Notes: generated by a model from the sequence alone, not told the origin. DNA of 64,000 bases from Arabidopsis thaliana (GCF_000001735.4 NC_003076.8:12152001-12216000), one strand, 5' to 3'. Shown: positions 1 through 12,260, numbered from the stretch's first letter. Program-made: numbers and translations.

Positions 1-1514
1 TCAGCAGTCCATCCAGACACTTCTCCATCAGAGGAGACCAGGCAGTCCATTCTGCCAGATATACTCGACCACAGAGGAGAGGAGGCAGTCCATTCTACAA
101 TTCTACTCTATCGCAGAGGCAACCAGGCAGTCCACTTTGCCAGTCCACCAGTTATACTCGATCGCAGAGGAGAAGAACCAGTACATCCTGACAGTTGACA
201 CACTTACTCGATCACAGAGGCCAAGAAGCAGCCCAGATCATTCTGTCAACCAACCTACTCGACCACCACCTCGACCCTCTAATCAATCCGCACTCAACCA
301 GACAACCTGAGCATCAGAAAGAGAACAGAAGAGAAGGCCCATTCAAAGTCCATTCGAAACCCATTCGAAGCCCATCAGGAAGCCCACTTTGAGCCGACAC
401 TCTTGATCACGCCGTCCATGGGCCGTTAAGTGGGCTCGAAGCCCGCTTTCTTATTTTTGTATAAATAAGTCTCTAAGGGTTTCGCCCTAAGACATGCACT
501 TTTTAGACACGAATTTTGCATTATTATTCAGCAGCCGCTTTTCATTCCTCCAACTTTGTATTTCGATTTTTCTTTTGCTTTCATTGCTTGGTCATCTTTC
601 GTTTCTATGTTATTGTCTTTAAGCATGTTGTTTGAGTAGTGATTAGGATTTCTGAGGATGGGATAGAGTAGTTGTGGAACCCCTGGTCGAATCTGTTGGT
701 TAAGTGTAAATTTATTGAATCCCTTCTGGATTAGTTGTGTTTACTGCTTATTCCTTTCTGATCAACTGGAATCCGATCCCAGACGTTCCAGCGCCCAGAA
801 GGCGTTTAATGGAACGTTGGATCTACTAATTCTAGTGATAATCGTTTCTATCCCAAGGGATTGGCCGTTTAGAGCGGTTATTGGCTTTAACAGTTGGTTC
901 TTATTGCCTGCTTAGTTAGAGATCGCTAAAGGGAATTAGGTTAGTGTCTAGCTATGCTTGAGGGTTTCTATAACGGGAGTGAATTAATCTGTTGTTGAAC
1001 CTGTTGTCTAGGGATAGTTTAATTGAGATTTGTTAACCAACTGAATTGATTAGGGAGACCACACTATTCGATTACCCCATCTTTAGGAATTTCTCATCCA
1101 ATTGATTTCTCTGTTTACTTTCCTGCTTCATTTAGTTGCTATTGAATTTTAGTATTTTTCTGTTTTCAACCGTTTTACTCGATCACACCAGCCTACTAAC
1201 AGTGGGACTGCGTGATAGAGTAAACTGGTCCATTTCTGCATTTTCACTCTCTGTCATCCTGTTGTACTCGATCACAGGGTCCCTTCTGGTAGTCGACCCT
1301 GCGATCGAGTATATCAGTCATTTCTGTCATTTTTTAATGTTTTCTGCATCAACACTGGGACTGTTAGAAAACCAACCAAATTCTGCGTGGCTTGACTTAG
1401 CGACTTCTGATCATATCTCATCTGTCTATATCACACCCATTTAGATTGACACCTAAAATACTACAACCACAGGATAGTGTTTTAGGATAATTGAGCAAAA
1501 AAAACCTACTATCA
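1..1514 (+). repeat. 5' LTR of Athila A, left end outside window
   Basis: This stretch aligns along its length with 6911-8419, so it is the 5' LTR of the same element; about 270 bases of its left end lie outside the window. The U3 part (1-300) holds loosely tandem units, each with an ACTCGATCAC-type motif followed by CAGAGG. A TATA box (TATAAATA, 460-467) is the likely promoter of the genomic RNA, followed by a small inverted repeat (AGGGTTTCGCCCT). The end is fixed by CTACTATCA just before the primer binding site. A second motif cluster lies at 1170-1320, with copies in both orientations. Confidence 0.93.
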
Positions 1515-1517
1515 ATT

Positions 1518-1536
1518 TGGCGCCGTTTCCAATTGG
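1518..1536 (+). other. Primer binding site of Athila A
   Basis: Three bases after the LTR end the sequence reads TGGCGCCGTTTCC. The first ten bases match the tRNA-Asp type primer site known for Athila elements, then it diverges. Reverse transcription of the minus strand would start here. The position directly after LTR end ATCA supports both calls. Confidence 0.8.
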
Positions 1537-1709
1537 ATGTTTTTTTGCTATATTTGAGATTTTTGGAAACGTTAAGATCAAGTTCTTTGTTACAAGGTTA
1601 CTGACTCTGTGTCTTTTTCTCTGTTTGTGTGTTTCAAGTACTCACATTCACAAGCTTCCCTGGACCAGTTCTCTGATTGGTCTGTTCAAGCTGTGTTGAT
1701 ACCGGTTGT

Positions 1710-3575
1710 ATGCAAACACGGTCACAAAGACATCAGAACCTCCTCTTCAACGACAACATCGACCGCATCGCGCTCTCTCTAAGAGAACAGACACATACAC
1801 ACACGATGGCTGACGTTGTAGATGAGCAAGAATTGCCCAACAACATTGGCGTTGGTGATTTCCCACACAACCATAACTTGCGTCATGGCATTGTCCCTCC
1901 GCCGGTTCAGAACAATAATTTTGAGATCAAGAGCGGTCTCATTGCTATGGTTCAGGGGAACAAATTTCACGGCATGCCAATGGAAGACCCACTCGATCAC
2001 CTGTACGAGTTTGAAAGGCTCTGTGGCCTAACAAAAATTAATGGAGTTAGTGAAGATGGTTTCAAGCTTCGCCTGTTCCCGTTTTCACTTGGAGACAAAG
2101 CCCATCTCTGGAAGAAGACGCTACCCTAGGGATCAGTCACAACCTGGGACGACTGCAAGAAAGCATTCCTGGCTAAATTTTTCCCCAACTTCAGAACCGC
2201 CAGACTCTGGAATGAGATATCCGGATTCACACAGCAGAATACTGAAACCTTCTGTGAAGCATGGGAGCGCTTCAAAGGCTATCAGACCAAATGCCCTCAT
2301 CACGGGTTCAAAAAAGCTTCACTTCTCAGCACTCTCTACAGAGGTGTCTTTCCCAAGACCAGGATGCTTCTTGATACCGCTTCCAACGGGAACTTCCTCA
2401 ACAAGGACGTTGAAGAAGGATGGGAACTGGTAGAGAATTTGGCACAGTCGGATGGCAACTACAATGAAGAGTACGATAGAAGCATCCTCACCAACTCTGA
2501 TTCTGATGAGAAGCACCGCAGGGATATGAAAGCTTTGAATGACAAGCTGGACAAGTTACTCCTTGTGCAACAGAAGCACGTTCATTTTGTGGGTGACGAT
2601 GAGACATTCCAAGTTCAGGATGGGGAGACTCTGCAGTCTGAAGAAGTCAGTTATGTGCAAAACCAAGGAGGTTACAACAAAGGTTTCAACAACTACAAGC
2701 AGAATCATCCCAATCTGTTTTACAGAAGTACCAATGTTGCAAACCCACAAGACCAGGTCTACCCTTCAAAGCTGTAGAATCAACCCAAGCCCTTTGTTCC
2801 ATACAACCAAGGTCAAGGGTATGTTCCTAACCAGCAGTATCAGGGCACCTACCAGCAGCAACTTCCACCACCTGGGTTCACACAGCAGCAAAACCAACAA
2901 CCTTCACCAACTCCGGATTCAGACATGAAGACCATGCTGCAGCAGATAATTCAAGGCCAAGCCATAGGAGCAATGGAAATCGTTAAGAAGTTTGGTGAAT
3001 TACACAACAAAGTTGACCGACACTTCATCGAACTTAACAGCAAGTACGAATCCTTGAGCACCAGGATACGATATCTTGAAGGCATCCCCACTTCACCATC
3101 TGTTACCAACAACCTAGGCCAGCTTCTAGGGAAAGCAGTTCAGAACCCTAAGAAGTATGCCACCGCTCACGCCATGACTATCTGCCATGATCGAGAGCTG
3201 CCAACTCGACATGCCTCTACCTCTATCACTAGGGACAGTGAAGTTCAAAAAGGGGAGATTTTCGATCAGAATGAAGTTCCAGCTGAAATAGCAATAGAAG
3301 AGCCCATACTCGATTGCAGAAATCGATTCCAAGCTCAAGTAGTACCTCCTTCTCTTAAAAAGCATGCCGCTACTAAAACCAAGTATAAAGTCTTTGTTCC
3401 TCCACCCTACAAGCCTCCACTACCATTTCCAGGGAGATTCAAAAAGCAACTGATAAAGAAGTATGAAGCTCACTTGGAAAAACAATTGAAGGACCTTGAA
3501 ATCACAATGCCTCTAGTAGACTGTCTTGCGCTAATACCGGACTCACACAAGTATGTGAAGGATATGGTCACATAG
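1710..3575 (+). pseudogene. Athila A gag, broken by TAG stops
   Basis: Structural Gag protein of an Athila Ty3/gypsy element, which would form the virus-like particle. I chose the ATG at 1710 (MQTRSQRH) because Athila Gag proteins start with a short basic segment. The retrotransposon gag core follows: [14 protein letters not shown] near residue 95, then [16 protein letters not shown] and [14 protein letters not shown] Gln/Pro/Asn-rich linker and a region of coiled-coil character ([18 protein letters not shown]) follow. No CCHC zinc knuckle is visible, as usual for Athila. The frame stays open apart from TAG codons at 2127, 2775 and 3573, with no frameshift, and runs on into protease. It is a recent pseudogene by appearance. 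Confidence 0.88.
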
Positions 3576-4646
3576 AGGATCAAAGAAGTTCAAGGAACGG
3601 TGGCGTCAATTCAAGAGTGTATTGAAATCACCCAAAAGAAGATTGTTCAAGAAAAGTTGGAAGATCCGGGATCTTTATCTCTACCATGCTCTATTAGACA
3701 ATTAACTTTCAACAATTGTCTATGTGATTTAGGGACCTCAGTCAGCTTAATGCCACTCACCATCGCAAGGAAGCTGGGATTCGTCCAATATAAGCCATGC
3801 GACCTATCCTTGATCCTTGCTGATAGGACCTTAAGAAAACCCTATGGCATGCTCGAAGATCTGCCTATCAAGATTAATGGAGTAGAAGTGCCTACAGACT
3901 TTATTGTGCTCGAGATTGATGAAAAACCTAAAGATCCTCTGATCTTGGGAAGACCCTTCTTGGCCACAGTTGGAGCAGTCATCGATGTTAAGCAGGGAAA
4001 GATAGATCTTAATTTGGGAAATGATCTTAAAATGAAGTTTGACATCAGAGATGATATGAAGAAACCAACAATAGACGGCCATACCTTCTTAGTTGATGAA
4101 AAGGGTCAGCTAGCTAAGGAACTATTAGAAGAGCCTGCTTTTAAAGATCAGGTTGAAACTGCTTTGACTAGGATTGGTGAAGCTAGACATCTCCCTAGTG
4201 AGACTTTGAGCTATGATAAATCATTAGACTCACACAAGGCAGTAGTAGGAACAGAGTTCTTTGGATCGAAAACAGAGGTTAGGGCATCAAACAAGGAAAT
4301 CTCAACTCATACTCGACCACTATGCTCGACCGTCAACTCGAGTAACCTTTCAACTTGTCCAGAGAAGTCATGTTCCACCAAATAGCTCCAGTCACGCATT
4401 TTGCAATCAAATGATTGGTTAGTACTCAAGGAGAAGTCTATATGGCAGGACAAAGCTATAAGAGAGTTAACACACACGGTGAGAACTCAAGGAGAAGACG
4501 ACTATCGAGATGATCAAAAGGAAACTTACAAGAAAAGGGATATTGAGTACTCAACTACAGACCTGTCAAGAGAGCATGTTGAGTACATTGCTGTATCCAT
4601 TGAGGAAGAAGAGGAGATTTCAATTCCTCTATATCACCCTCCTTAA
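3576..4646 (+). pseudogene. Athila A protease and C-terminal linker
   Basis: Aspartic protease domain of the same reading frame as gag. The segment [13 protein letters not shown] (about 3718-3756) is the Athila form of the retropepsin active-site loop, and [19 protein letters not shown] is the conserved C-terminal half of the fold. A hydrophilic linker follows with ACTCGACC motifs inside codons (about 4305-4345), one more TAG at 4383, and an acidic tail ending at TAA 4644. In Athila B, RT follows the protease; here the sequence goes straight to a segment that matches the region after integrase in B (compare 4660 with 12262). RT, RNase H and integrase are therefore missing, and the element could move only with enzymes supplied in trans. 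Confidence 0.88.
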
Positions 4647-6605
4647 GCCTAATGAGTGTGAGGAGTCAAGCTAGAGACTTAAAATAAGCTCACTTGAGAG
4701 AAAGTCCCATGACTATTTTTTGTAAATAAATTTTTCTTTTCTTGTTACTTTTGATTTGTTTTGGTTGTGTTTGTGGTTCTCAGGAACAGAGGAACGAGGT
4801 GGAGATAGAGTAAAAATTCAAAATTCTACTCTATCTCAAAGGTGGAGATCGAGTATATCAGTCAAGTGGAGTCCAAAAATTAGAAAATTTTGATTGAACC
4901 TGGAACACTGCAATCGAGTATCCCGCACCAGAGGAGGAGGAACAACAACAAGGTCCTAGTATTCCATGGGATTACACTAGAGAGGAGATGGACGACTACG
5001 TCTCCAGCGTCTTCAACTGAGGTACCACATACAACCATCATTGTATATACCATTTTTTGTTTTTGTTTTCTTTTAGTGTCTCTTGAACTCTTCTTTAGAC
5101 TTCTACTACACAAGGGACTGTGTAGTTTAAGTTTGGGGAAGGATTCAAGAAGTATTTAACATGTTTGCTAGTGAGTCTTATTTGCATCATTTGAGTCTTA
5201 ACTTCATCTAAGACATAGAAAAAAAAAAAAAATTGAAAAAGTTTCTGAAAATGTATTCCACAAAAATAGAGTGTTCAGATAGTTGCATCACATTTAGGAT
5301 TGAGTCTAGGATGTTTCATATAAGATTGTCGCATATGCATTGGGGATTATGATGAGATAGCCTTGTAAGCATTTTTGTTCATCGTTGCTAGTTGTCTGAT
5401 GCGTAGTCAATGAAATTGAAGTAAAACAGCACCATGTCTTGAATGCTCTACTCGATCACACTGTTATTATCTGATACCATTTCCTATCAATTTGAACCTG
5501 AATCTGACTTGCAATTATCATGTCTTAGCATCGAATTTGAACTCATGGATACCATATACATACTTGGGTTTTCTTTAAACTTTTCAACACCCATGCTAAC
5601 CCAAGTAGCTGCTTCCATCATTGAAGTAGTTTCCCTTGCCCTTAACCAAACCTTTCTTTTGAGCCCTGTTATATATCTTGTGTGATTGTGAGGCCTGTTT
5701 CAGGATTGAGCTTGGAAGAAAGTGTTAGGTTTGAGCCGACAAGAGTAGTGTCTCATGTAGTTCTAGTCCACGTTTTCTAGGCTAGATAGGACTAGGTGGG
5801 TGTCTATTCTTGAAGTGGAGAAAAATAAGAGAGAAAGGAAATGTTGATGTTCTTAGGAGAAGGAAGTTGAGAAACAAGTTAGTCTAGTAATGGATTTTGG
5901 GGAACTAAAAAAAAAATATAGGCTCACAACAAAAGAAAAAAAAAGTCTAGAAAAGTCTTGATCACAAGAAGATAACATGAGCCATAGTTGTCAAAGAAAA
6001 CCAAAAGTCCACTAGATCCATCAAAGTAAAAGAAACTTCTCCTTAGAATAAGAGTCAACGAAAAGAAAGAGTGGTTTGATCCAAGATAAGAATGAGAAAA
6101 AAAATACCTTGAGTGCAAAGGGTAGAACTAGGATCATATTCTGGGCTTGAGGGTAGTACCATCTGCTGGTGTATACACTGTGTATGTTTTTGGGTAGATG
6201 GGATACTATTCTTGTATGCATAGGTTGGCTCTTACCTTTAGCATTCTCCTAAAGCTCAGTCCATTTCTTTTGAGAGTCTCCTGTTACTAAACTTGAACCA
6301 CCAGAAAGGGACCATCTTTGTCTCCTGACCTTCACCTTAGCCAAATGAGTTCATTGATGATGCATAGCTTGATTCACGTTCCTAAACTAATGAATGTTAA
6401 AGGGATTGGTAGATTTGAAAGCACGTGTAGGTCGAGTATAAGAGTGGGATTGAACTATAATAAGGCATGGCTAACGTTTTTGAGTAGAGTTCGATAATAT
6501 CGCATCCTAGAACTGCCAACTTGGACATTGATTCTATCTGATTTATCTGATGCTTTGGTTCTGAGTCCCCATCTTCAAACCTCTCCTTCAGCTTATGTCT
6601 ACTTG
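4647..6605 (+). other. Athila A non-coding 3' region
   Basis: About 2 kb with no convincing gene. It matches the region downstream of pol in Athila B (12261 onward, then 15170-16736) but lacks B's long extra ORF. It holds several direct and inverted ACTCGATC motifs (4820-4925, 5450, 6430) and an AAGTTTGGGGAAGG tract at 5129-5142 that resembles the true polypurine tract. The rest is AT-rich with A-runs. Confidence 0.75.
5129..5142 (+). other. Internal polypurine-like tract of Athila A
   Basis: AAGTTTGGGGAAGG resembles the 3' polypurine tract at 6630 and lies 1.5 kb upstream of it. The equivalent in Athila B is at 15273-15286, and in the reverse Athila at 61810-61824. Possible second plus-strand primer or a former element boundary; function is inferred. 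Confidence 0.55.
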
Positions 6606-6625
6606 TTTGCTTGAGGGCAAGCAAA
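6606..6625 (+). other. Hairpin beside polypurine tract, Athila A
   Basis: TTTGCTTG / AGGG / CAAGCAAA forms a perfect 8-bp stem with a 4-base loop, five bases upstream of the polypurine tract. The same hairpin occurs in Athila B and, in reverse orientation, in the element at 34 kb, with a one-mismatch copy at 60.3 kb. Confidence 0.75.
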
Positions 6626-6629
6626 GACT

Positions 6630-6643
6630 AAGTTTGGGGGAGT
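6630..6643 (+). other. Polypurine tract of Athila A
   Basis: AAGTTTGGGGGAGT immediately precedes the TGATATG start of the 3' LTR. This is the expected place for the RNase H-resistant primer of plus-strand synthesis. Confidence 0.88.
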
Positions 6644-8419
6644 TGATATGTCTATAATTTGCATGTTTTACACATCCTTTTATCACTATTTTGAGTCTAG
6701 TTTCATCTATCTTTCATAGCATTCACCATCATTTTCGTACATTTTGCATCTTTAGTCGAGTCTAAGACTAGTCTTACATACATTCTTTATTCTGGAGTTG
6801 TTTCAGGTGTTTTGGAGCTATTGGTGCTCAGAAAGAGGGAAAACAGAACAGAAAGTCACACTTCCACCAAACATACTCGATCACCAGTAGCAGAGAGGGA
6901 AGCAGTCAGCTCAGTAGTCCATCCAGACACTTATACTCGATCACAGAGGAGACTAGGCAGTCCATTCTGCCAGATATACTCGACCACAGAGGGGAGGAGG
7001 CAGTCCATTCTGCAATTCTACTCTATCGCAGAGGCGACCAGGCAGTCCACTTTGCCAGTCCACCAGTTATACTCGATCGCAGAGGAGAAGAACCAGTACA
7101 TCCTGACAGTTGACACACTTACTCGATCACAGAGGCCAAGAAGCAGCCCAGATCATTCTGTCAACCAACCTACTCGACCACCACCTCAACCCTCTGATCA
7201 ATCCGCACTCAACCAGACAACCTGAGCATCAGAAAGAGAAGAGAAGAGAAGGCCCATTCGAAGCCCATTCGAAACCCATTCGAAGCCCATCAGGAAGCCC
7301 ACTTTGAGGCGACACTCTTGATCACGCCGTCCATGGGCCGTTAAGTGGGCTCGAAGCCCGCTTTTTATTTTTGTATAAATAAGTCTCTAAGGGTTTCGCC
7401 CTGAGACATGCACTTTGTAGAAACGAATTTCGCACTATTATTCAGCAGCCGCTTTTCATTCCTGCAACTTTGTATTTTGATTTTGCTTTCATTGCTTGGT
7501 CATCTTTCGTTTCTATGATATTGTCTTTAAGCATGTTGTCTGAGTAGTGATTAGGATTTCTGAGGATGGGATAGAATAGTTGTGGAACCCCTGGTCGAAT
7601 CTGTTGGTTAAGTGTAGATTTATTGAATCCCTTCTAGATTAGTTGTGTTTACTGCTTATTCCTTTCTCATCAACTGGAATCCGATCCCAGACGTTCCAGC
7701 GCCCAGAAGGCGTTTAATGGAACGTTGGATCTACTAATTCTAGTGATAATCGTCTCTTTCCCAAGGGATTGGCCGTTTAGAGCGGTTATTGGCTTTAACA
7801 GTTGGTTATTATTGCCTGCTTAGTTAGAGATCGCTAATGGGAATTAGGTTAGTGTCTAGCTATGCTTGAGGGTTTCTATCACGGTAGTGAATTAATCTGT
7901 TGTTGAACCTGTTTTCTAGAGATAGCTTAATTGAGATTTGTTAACCAACTGAATTGATTAGGGAGACCACACTATTCGATTACCCCATCCTTAGGAATTT
8001 CTCATCCAATTGATTTCTCTGTTTACTTACCTGCTTCATTCGGTTTCTATTGAATTTTAGTATTTTTCTATTTTCAACCGTTCTACTAGATCACACCAGT
8101 CTACTAACAGTGGGACTGCGTGATAGAGTAAACTGGTCCATTTCTGCATTTTCACTCTCTGTCATCCTGTTGTACTCGATCACAGGGTCCCTTCTGGCAG
8201 TCGACCCTGCGATCGAGTATATCAGTCATTTCTTTCATTTTTACTGTTTTCTACATCAACACTAGGACTGTTAGAAAACCAACCAAGTTCTGCCTGGCTT
8301 GACTTAGCAACTTCTGATCATATCTCATATGTCTGCATCACACCCATTTTGATTGACACCTAAGATACTACAACGACAGGATAGTGTTTTAGGATTAATT
8401 GAGTAAAAACCTACTATCA
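6644..8419 (+). repeat. 3' LTR of Athila A, complete (1776 bp)
   Basis: Starts TGATATGTCTATAATTTGC after the polypurine tract and ends CTACTATCA. It matches 1-1514 almost throughout. The TATA box is at 7374-7381. The next base on the right is already inside the gag-protease region of Athila B, so this end is an insertion junction. The left junction lies outside the window, so the target duplication cannot be checked. Confidence 0.93.
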
Positions 8420-8952
8420 ATGTCATTATGTCCTTGGTAGATTATTTCGCGCTGATACCTGACTCTCACAAGTACGGGAAAGACCTGATCACAGAAAGGA
8501 TCAAAGAAGTCCAAGGAATGGTGATATTAAGTCATGAGTGCAGTGCAATTATCCAACAGAAGGTCATACCTAGGAAATTGGGAGATCCAGGCTCATTCAC
8601 TCTACCATGCTCACTAGGCCCTCTAACATTCCCAAGATGCTTATGCGATCTAGGTGCTTCGGTCAGTCTGATGCCTCTCTCAGTTGCCAAGAAACTTGGT
8701 TTTGATAAATATAAAACTTGCAACATTTCGCTAATTCTGGCGGGCAGATCCATCAGGATACCTCATGGCCTGTTGGAAGACTTACCTGTCAAGATAGGTT
8801 CTATAGAAGTACCTACCGACTTTGTGATGCTGGATATGGAGGAAGAGCCGAAAGACCCATTGATTTTGGGAAGATGATTTTTAGCTATAGCAGGAGCCAT
8901 CATCGATGTCAAGAAAGGAAAGATCGACCTCAACCTCGGGAAAGATCTTCGG
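8420..8952 (+). pseudogene. Athila B protease, N-terminally cut by Athila A
   Basis: Continues the pol frame of Athila B from the insertion point. [17 protein letters not shown] aligns with the gag-protease boundary of Athila A, then CLCDLGASVSLMP gives the protease active-site loop and DPLILGR the C-terminal motif. A TGA at 8875 interrupts the frame, which then continues (FLAIAGAIIDVKKGKIDL). The gag and 5' LTR of this copy must lie left of the window, on the far side of Athila A. Confidence 0.9.
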
Positions 8953-10900
8953 ATGACTGTCGACATCACCAACATGATAAAAAAGCCCACAATAGAGGAT
9001 AAAGTTTTCTGGATAGAAGAGACGAAATTGCTAGCTGACGAGCTTTTAGAAGAACTAGCAGAGGAGGACCACTTACAGAGTGCCCTGACCAAAGACAGTA
9101 GAGAAAAAGACTTACATGTGGAAACTTTGGGATACCAGAAGCTGATGGATATGAGCAGGGAAGTCGATGACTCAGAAGACTTTGAGGAGTTGAGACCACT
9201 CGATCGCACCAATGACCCACTCGATCACCTCACTCGATCCCAAGGCGAGCTACATCACTTGATCGCTTCACTCGATCACGATTCCATCTCCGACGCTGAA
9301 TCACCACCTGACGATTGGTCCGAGCTCAAGGCACCCAAGGTTGACCTGAAACCGCTTCCGAAAGGGCTAAGGTATGTTTTTCTTGGAATCAATTCCACCT
9401 ATCCTGTGATAGTGAATGATGAACTAGATACTGAACAAGTAAATTTGCTTGTAATTGAATTGAAAAAGTATAGGAAAGCCATAGGTTATTCACTAGATGA
9501 CATCAAGGGGATTTCACCCACTTTGTGCACTCATAGAATCCATCTAGAAAATGAATCCTATTCTAGCATTGAACCTCAGAGGAGATTAAATCCAAACTTG
9601 AAAGAAGTAGTAAAAAAGGAGATACTTAAACTATTAGATGCGGGTGTAATCTATCCAATATCTGATAGCACTTGGGTATCTGCAGTTCATTGTGTTCCTA
9701 AAAAGGGAGGTATGACAGTTATTAAAAATTCAAAAGATGAACTGATACCCACTAGGACCATAACAGGACATAGGATGTGTATTGACTATAGGAAGCTTAA
9801 TGCAGCCACTAGGAAAGATCACTTCCCCTTACCTTTCATTGACCAAATGCTAGAAAGATTAGCCAATCACCCCTATTACTGTTTTCTAGATGGCTATAGC
9901 GGATTTTTTCAAATCCCTATCCACCCAAACGACCAAGAGAAAACTACATTCACGTGTCCCTATGGGACTTTTGCTTATAAACGAATGCCTTTTGGGCTTT
10001 GTAATGCACCCGCCACTTTTCAGCGCTGCATGACTTCTATTTTGTCTGATTTGATAGAGGAGATGGTCGAGGTATTCATGGATGATTTTTCTGTGTATAG
10101 CTCTTCTTTCTCCTCCTGTTTGCTTAATCTGTGCAGGGTACTCAAGAGATGCGAAGAGACAAACCTGGTACTGAACTGGGAAAAATGTCACTTCATGGTC
10201 AGAGAAGGAATCGTCTTGGGGCACAAAATATCAGAAAATGGGATAGAAGTTGATTGGGCAAAAGTTGATGTCATGGTGCAGTTGCAACCACCAAAAACTG
10301 TGAAAGACATCAGAAGTTTTCTCGGACATGCTGGGTTCTACAGGAGATTCATCAAGGATTTCTCTAAGTTGGCTAGGCCACTCACCAGGCTGCTGTGCAA
10401 AGAGGCTGAGTTCACGTTTGATGAAGAATGTCTGGTTGCTTTCAAATCGATCAAAGAAGCACTGATCTATGCCCCAATAGTCCAAGCACCTATTTGGGAT
10501 CACCCTTTTGAAATCATGTGTGATGCTTCGGATTACGCTGTGGGAGCGGTTCTAGGACAAAAGATTGATAAGAAGTTGCACGTCATCTACTACGCTAGCA
10601 GAACGATGGATGATGCACATGTAAGGTATGCCACTACGGAGAAATAACTATTGGCCGTGGTCTTTGCATTCGTAAAGTTTAGGAGCTACCTGGTAGGCTC
10701 TAAAGTGACAGTTTACAGTGATCATGCTCCTCTAAGGCACATCTATGCAAAGAAAGATACCAAGCCGAGGTTGCTGAGATGGATTTTGCTGCTCCAAGAA
10801 TTCTATATGGAGATAGTGGATAAAAAGGGGATTGGAAATGGTGTAGCTAATCACTTATCGCGAATGAGAATTGAAGATGCAGTCCCTATTGACGACACCA
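8953..10900 (+). pseudogene. Athila B reverse transcriptase and RNase H
   Basis: Polymerase region of the Athila B polyprotein, which would copy the RNA genome into DNA. A linker (to about residue 125) contains four ACTCGATC motifs read as LDH, TRS or LDHD. RT motifs follow: VPKKGGMTVI, HRMCIDYRKLNAATRKDHFPLPFID, FLDGYSGFFQIPI, MPFGLCNAPATFQRCM and the catalytic box VFMDDF (Asp codons at 10081 and 10084). RNase H shows MCDAS, YATTE and YSDHAPL with its acidic residues. The only break here is TAA at 10645, right after the RNase H glutamate region; the frame resumes without shift. Assigned to Athila from the protease-RT order and the FMDDF box. Confidence 0.93.
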
Positions 10901-12260
10901 TGCCTGAGGAACAGCTTATGGCCATCCGGGAAGTGAACAAAAAATTCAAAAGCAGCCAGTTTTGGGATGAGATGCTCGCAGTAGAGGAGAAACTTCCGTG
11001 GTACGCTGATTATGTCAACTACTTGGCATGTGGTGAAGAGCCTCCGAATCTGTCAGGGTACGAAAGAAAGAAGTTCTTCAAAGACATAAATCGCTTCTAC
11101 TGGGATGAGCCATACCTCTACACTCTCTGCAAAGATAAAATCTATAGGAGGTGTGTCTCAGAAGATGAAATAGACGGTATCTTGCAGCACTGTCATCGTT
11201 CTAGCTATGGCGGCCATTTCGCAACGTTCAAGACAGTATCTAAAATCCTACAAGCAGGATTTTGGTGGCCAACCATGTTCAAAGACGCTCGTCAGAGAAG
11301 GGGAAACATCAGCAGAAGAAATGAGATGCCCCAGAACCCGATTTTAGAGGTTGAGATTTTCGATGTATGGGGAATTGATTTCATGGGTCCGTTTCCGTCC
11401 TCGTATGGAATAAGTATATATTGGTTGCAGTAGACTATGTGTCAAAATGGGTGGAAGCAATAGCCACTCCTACGAATGATGCTAGGGTCGTCCTGAAGTT
11501 ATTCAAGAGCATCATCTTCCCAAGATTTGGAGTTCCTAGAATAGTCATTAGTGATGGAGGCACGCACTTTGTCAACAAAGTTTTCGAGAGTCTACTGAGA
11601 AAGAATGGGGTTAAACACAAGGTAGCGACTCCTTACCATCCACAAACAAGTGGCCAGGTGGAAATCTCTAATAGGGAGATAAAATCAATTCTAGAGAAAA
11701 CTGTCGGGATCACCAGGAGAGATTGGTCTGTAAAGCTCGACGATGCGTTATGGGCATACAGAACAGCTTTCAAGACCCCCATTGGTACAACCCCGTTCAA
11801 TCTTCTTTATGGTAAATCCTGTCACTTACCTATTGAACTGGAGTACAAAGCTATATGGGCAGTGAAACTTTTAAATTTCGACATCAAGACTGCTGAAGAG
11901 AAAAGATTGATACAGCTGAACGACCTTGATGAGCTCCGTCTAAAAGCATATGAGAGCTCTAAAATTTACAAGGAAAGGACAAAGTCGTTTCATGACAAGA
12001 AAATAACTTCAAAAGATTTTAAAGTTGGTGATCAAGTCTTGCTATTCAATTCTCGCTTGAAGCTTTTTCCTTGAAAACTCAAGTCTAGGTGGTCTGGCCC
12101 CTTCAGTGTCACTGCAGTAAGACCATATGGAGCTATCACATTATCTGGAAAAAGTGACGACTTCACGGTTAACGGCCAAAGACTAAAGAAATATATGGCA
12201 GAGCAAACAATTCCAGAAGGAACTTCTGTTCCACTGGAAGAGCCGCCCAACGCCCAATAA
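10901..12260 (+). pseudogene. Athila B integrase
   Basis: Integrase would insert the DNA copy into the chromosome. The two histidines of the N-terminal zinc site are visible ([10 protein letters not shown], near 11190), but the sequence jumps from WWPTMFKDA to [16 protein letters not shown]: the usual CxxC segment is gone in frame, near 11285. The core has [18 protein letters not shown] and [16 protein letters not shown], giving the D, D and E residues. A one-base loss near 11410 shifts the frame, and a TGA lies at 12072 before the C-terminal segment (SRWSGPFSV...YGAITL), which ends at TAA 12258. It cannot make an active enzyme. Confidence 0.92.

Noticed and set aside
195..392. Small proteins encoded in the LTRs (also at 7110-7307 and 6812-7225)
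   Set aside because: They are chance frames through repeated ACTCGATC units in U3 sequence, with no conserved start or context.
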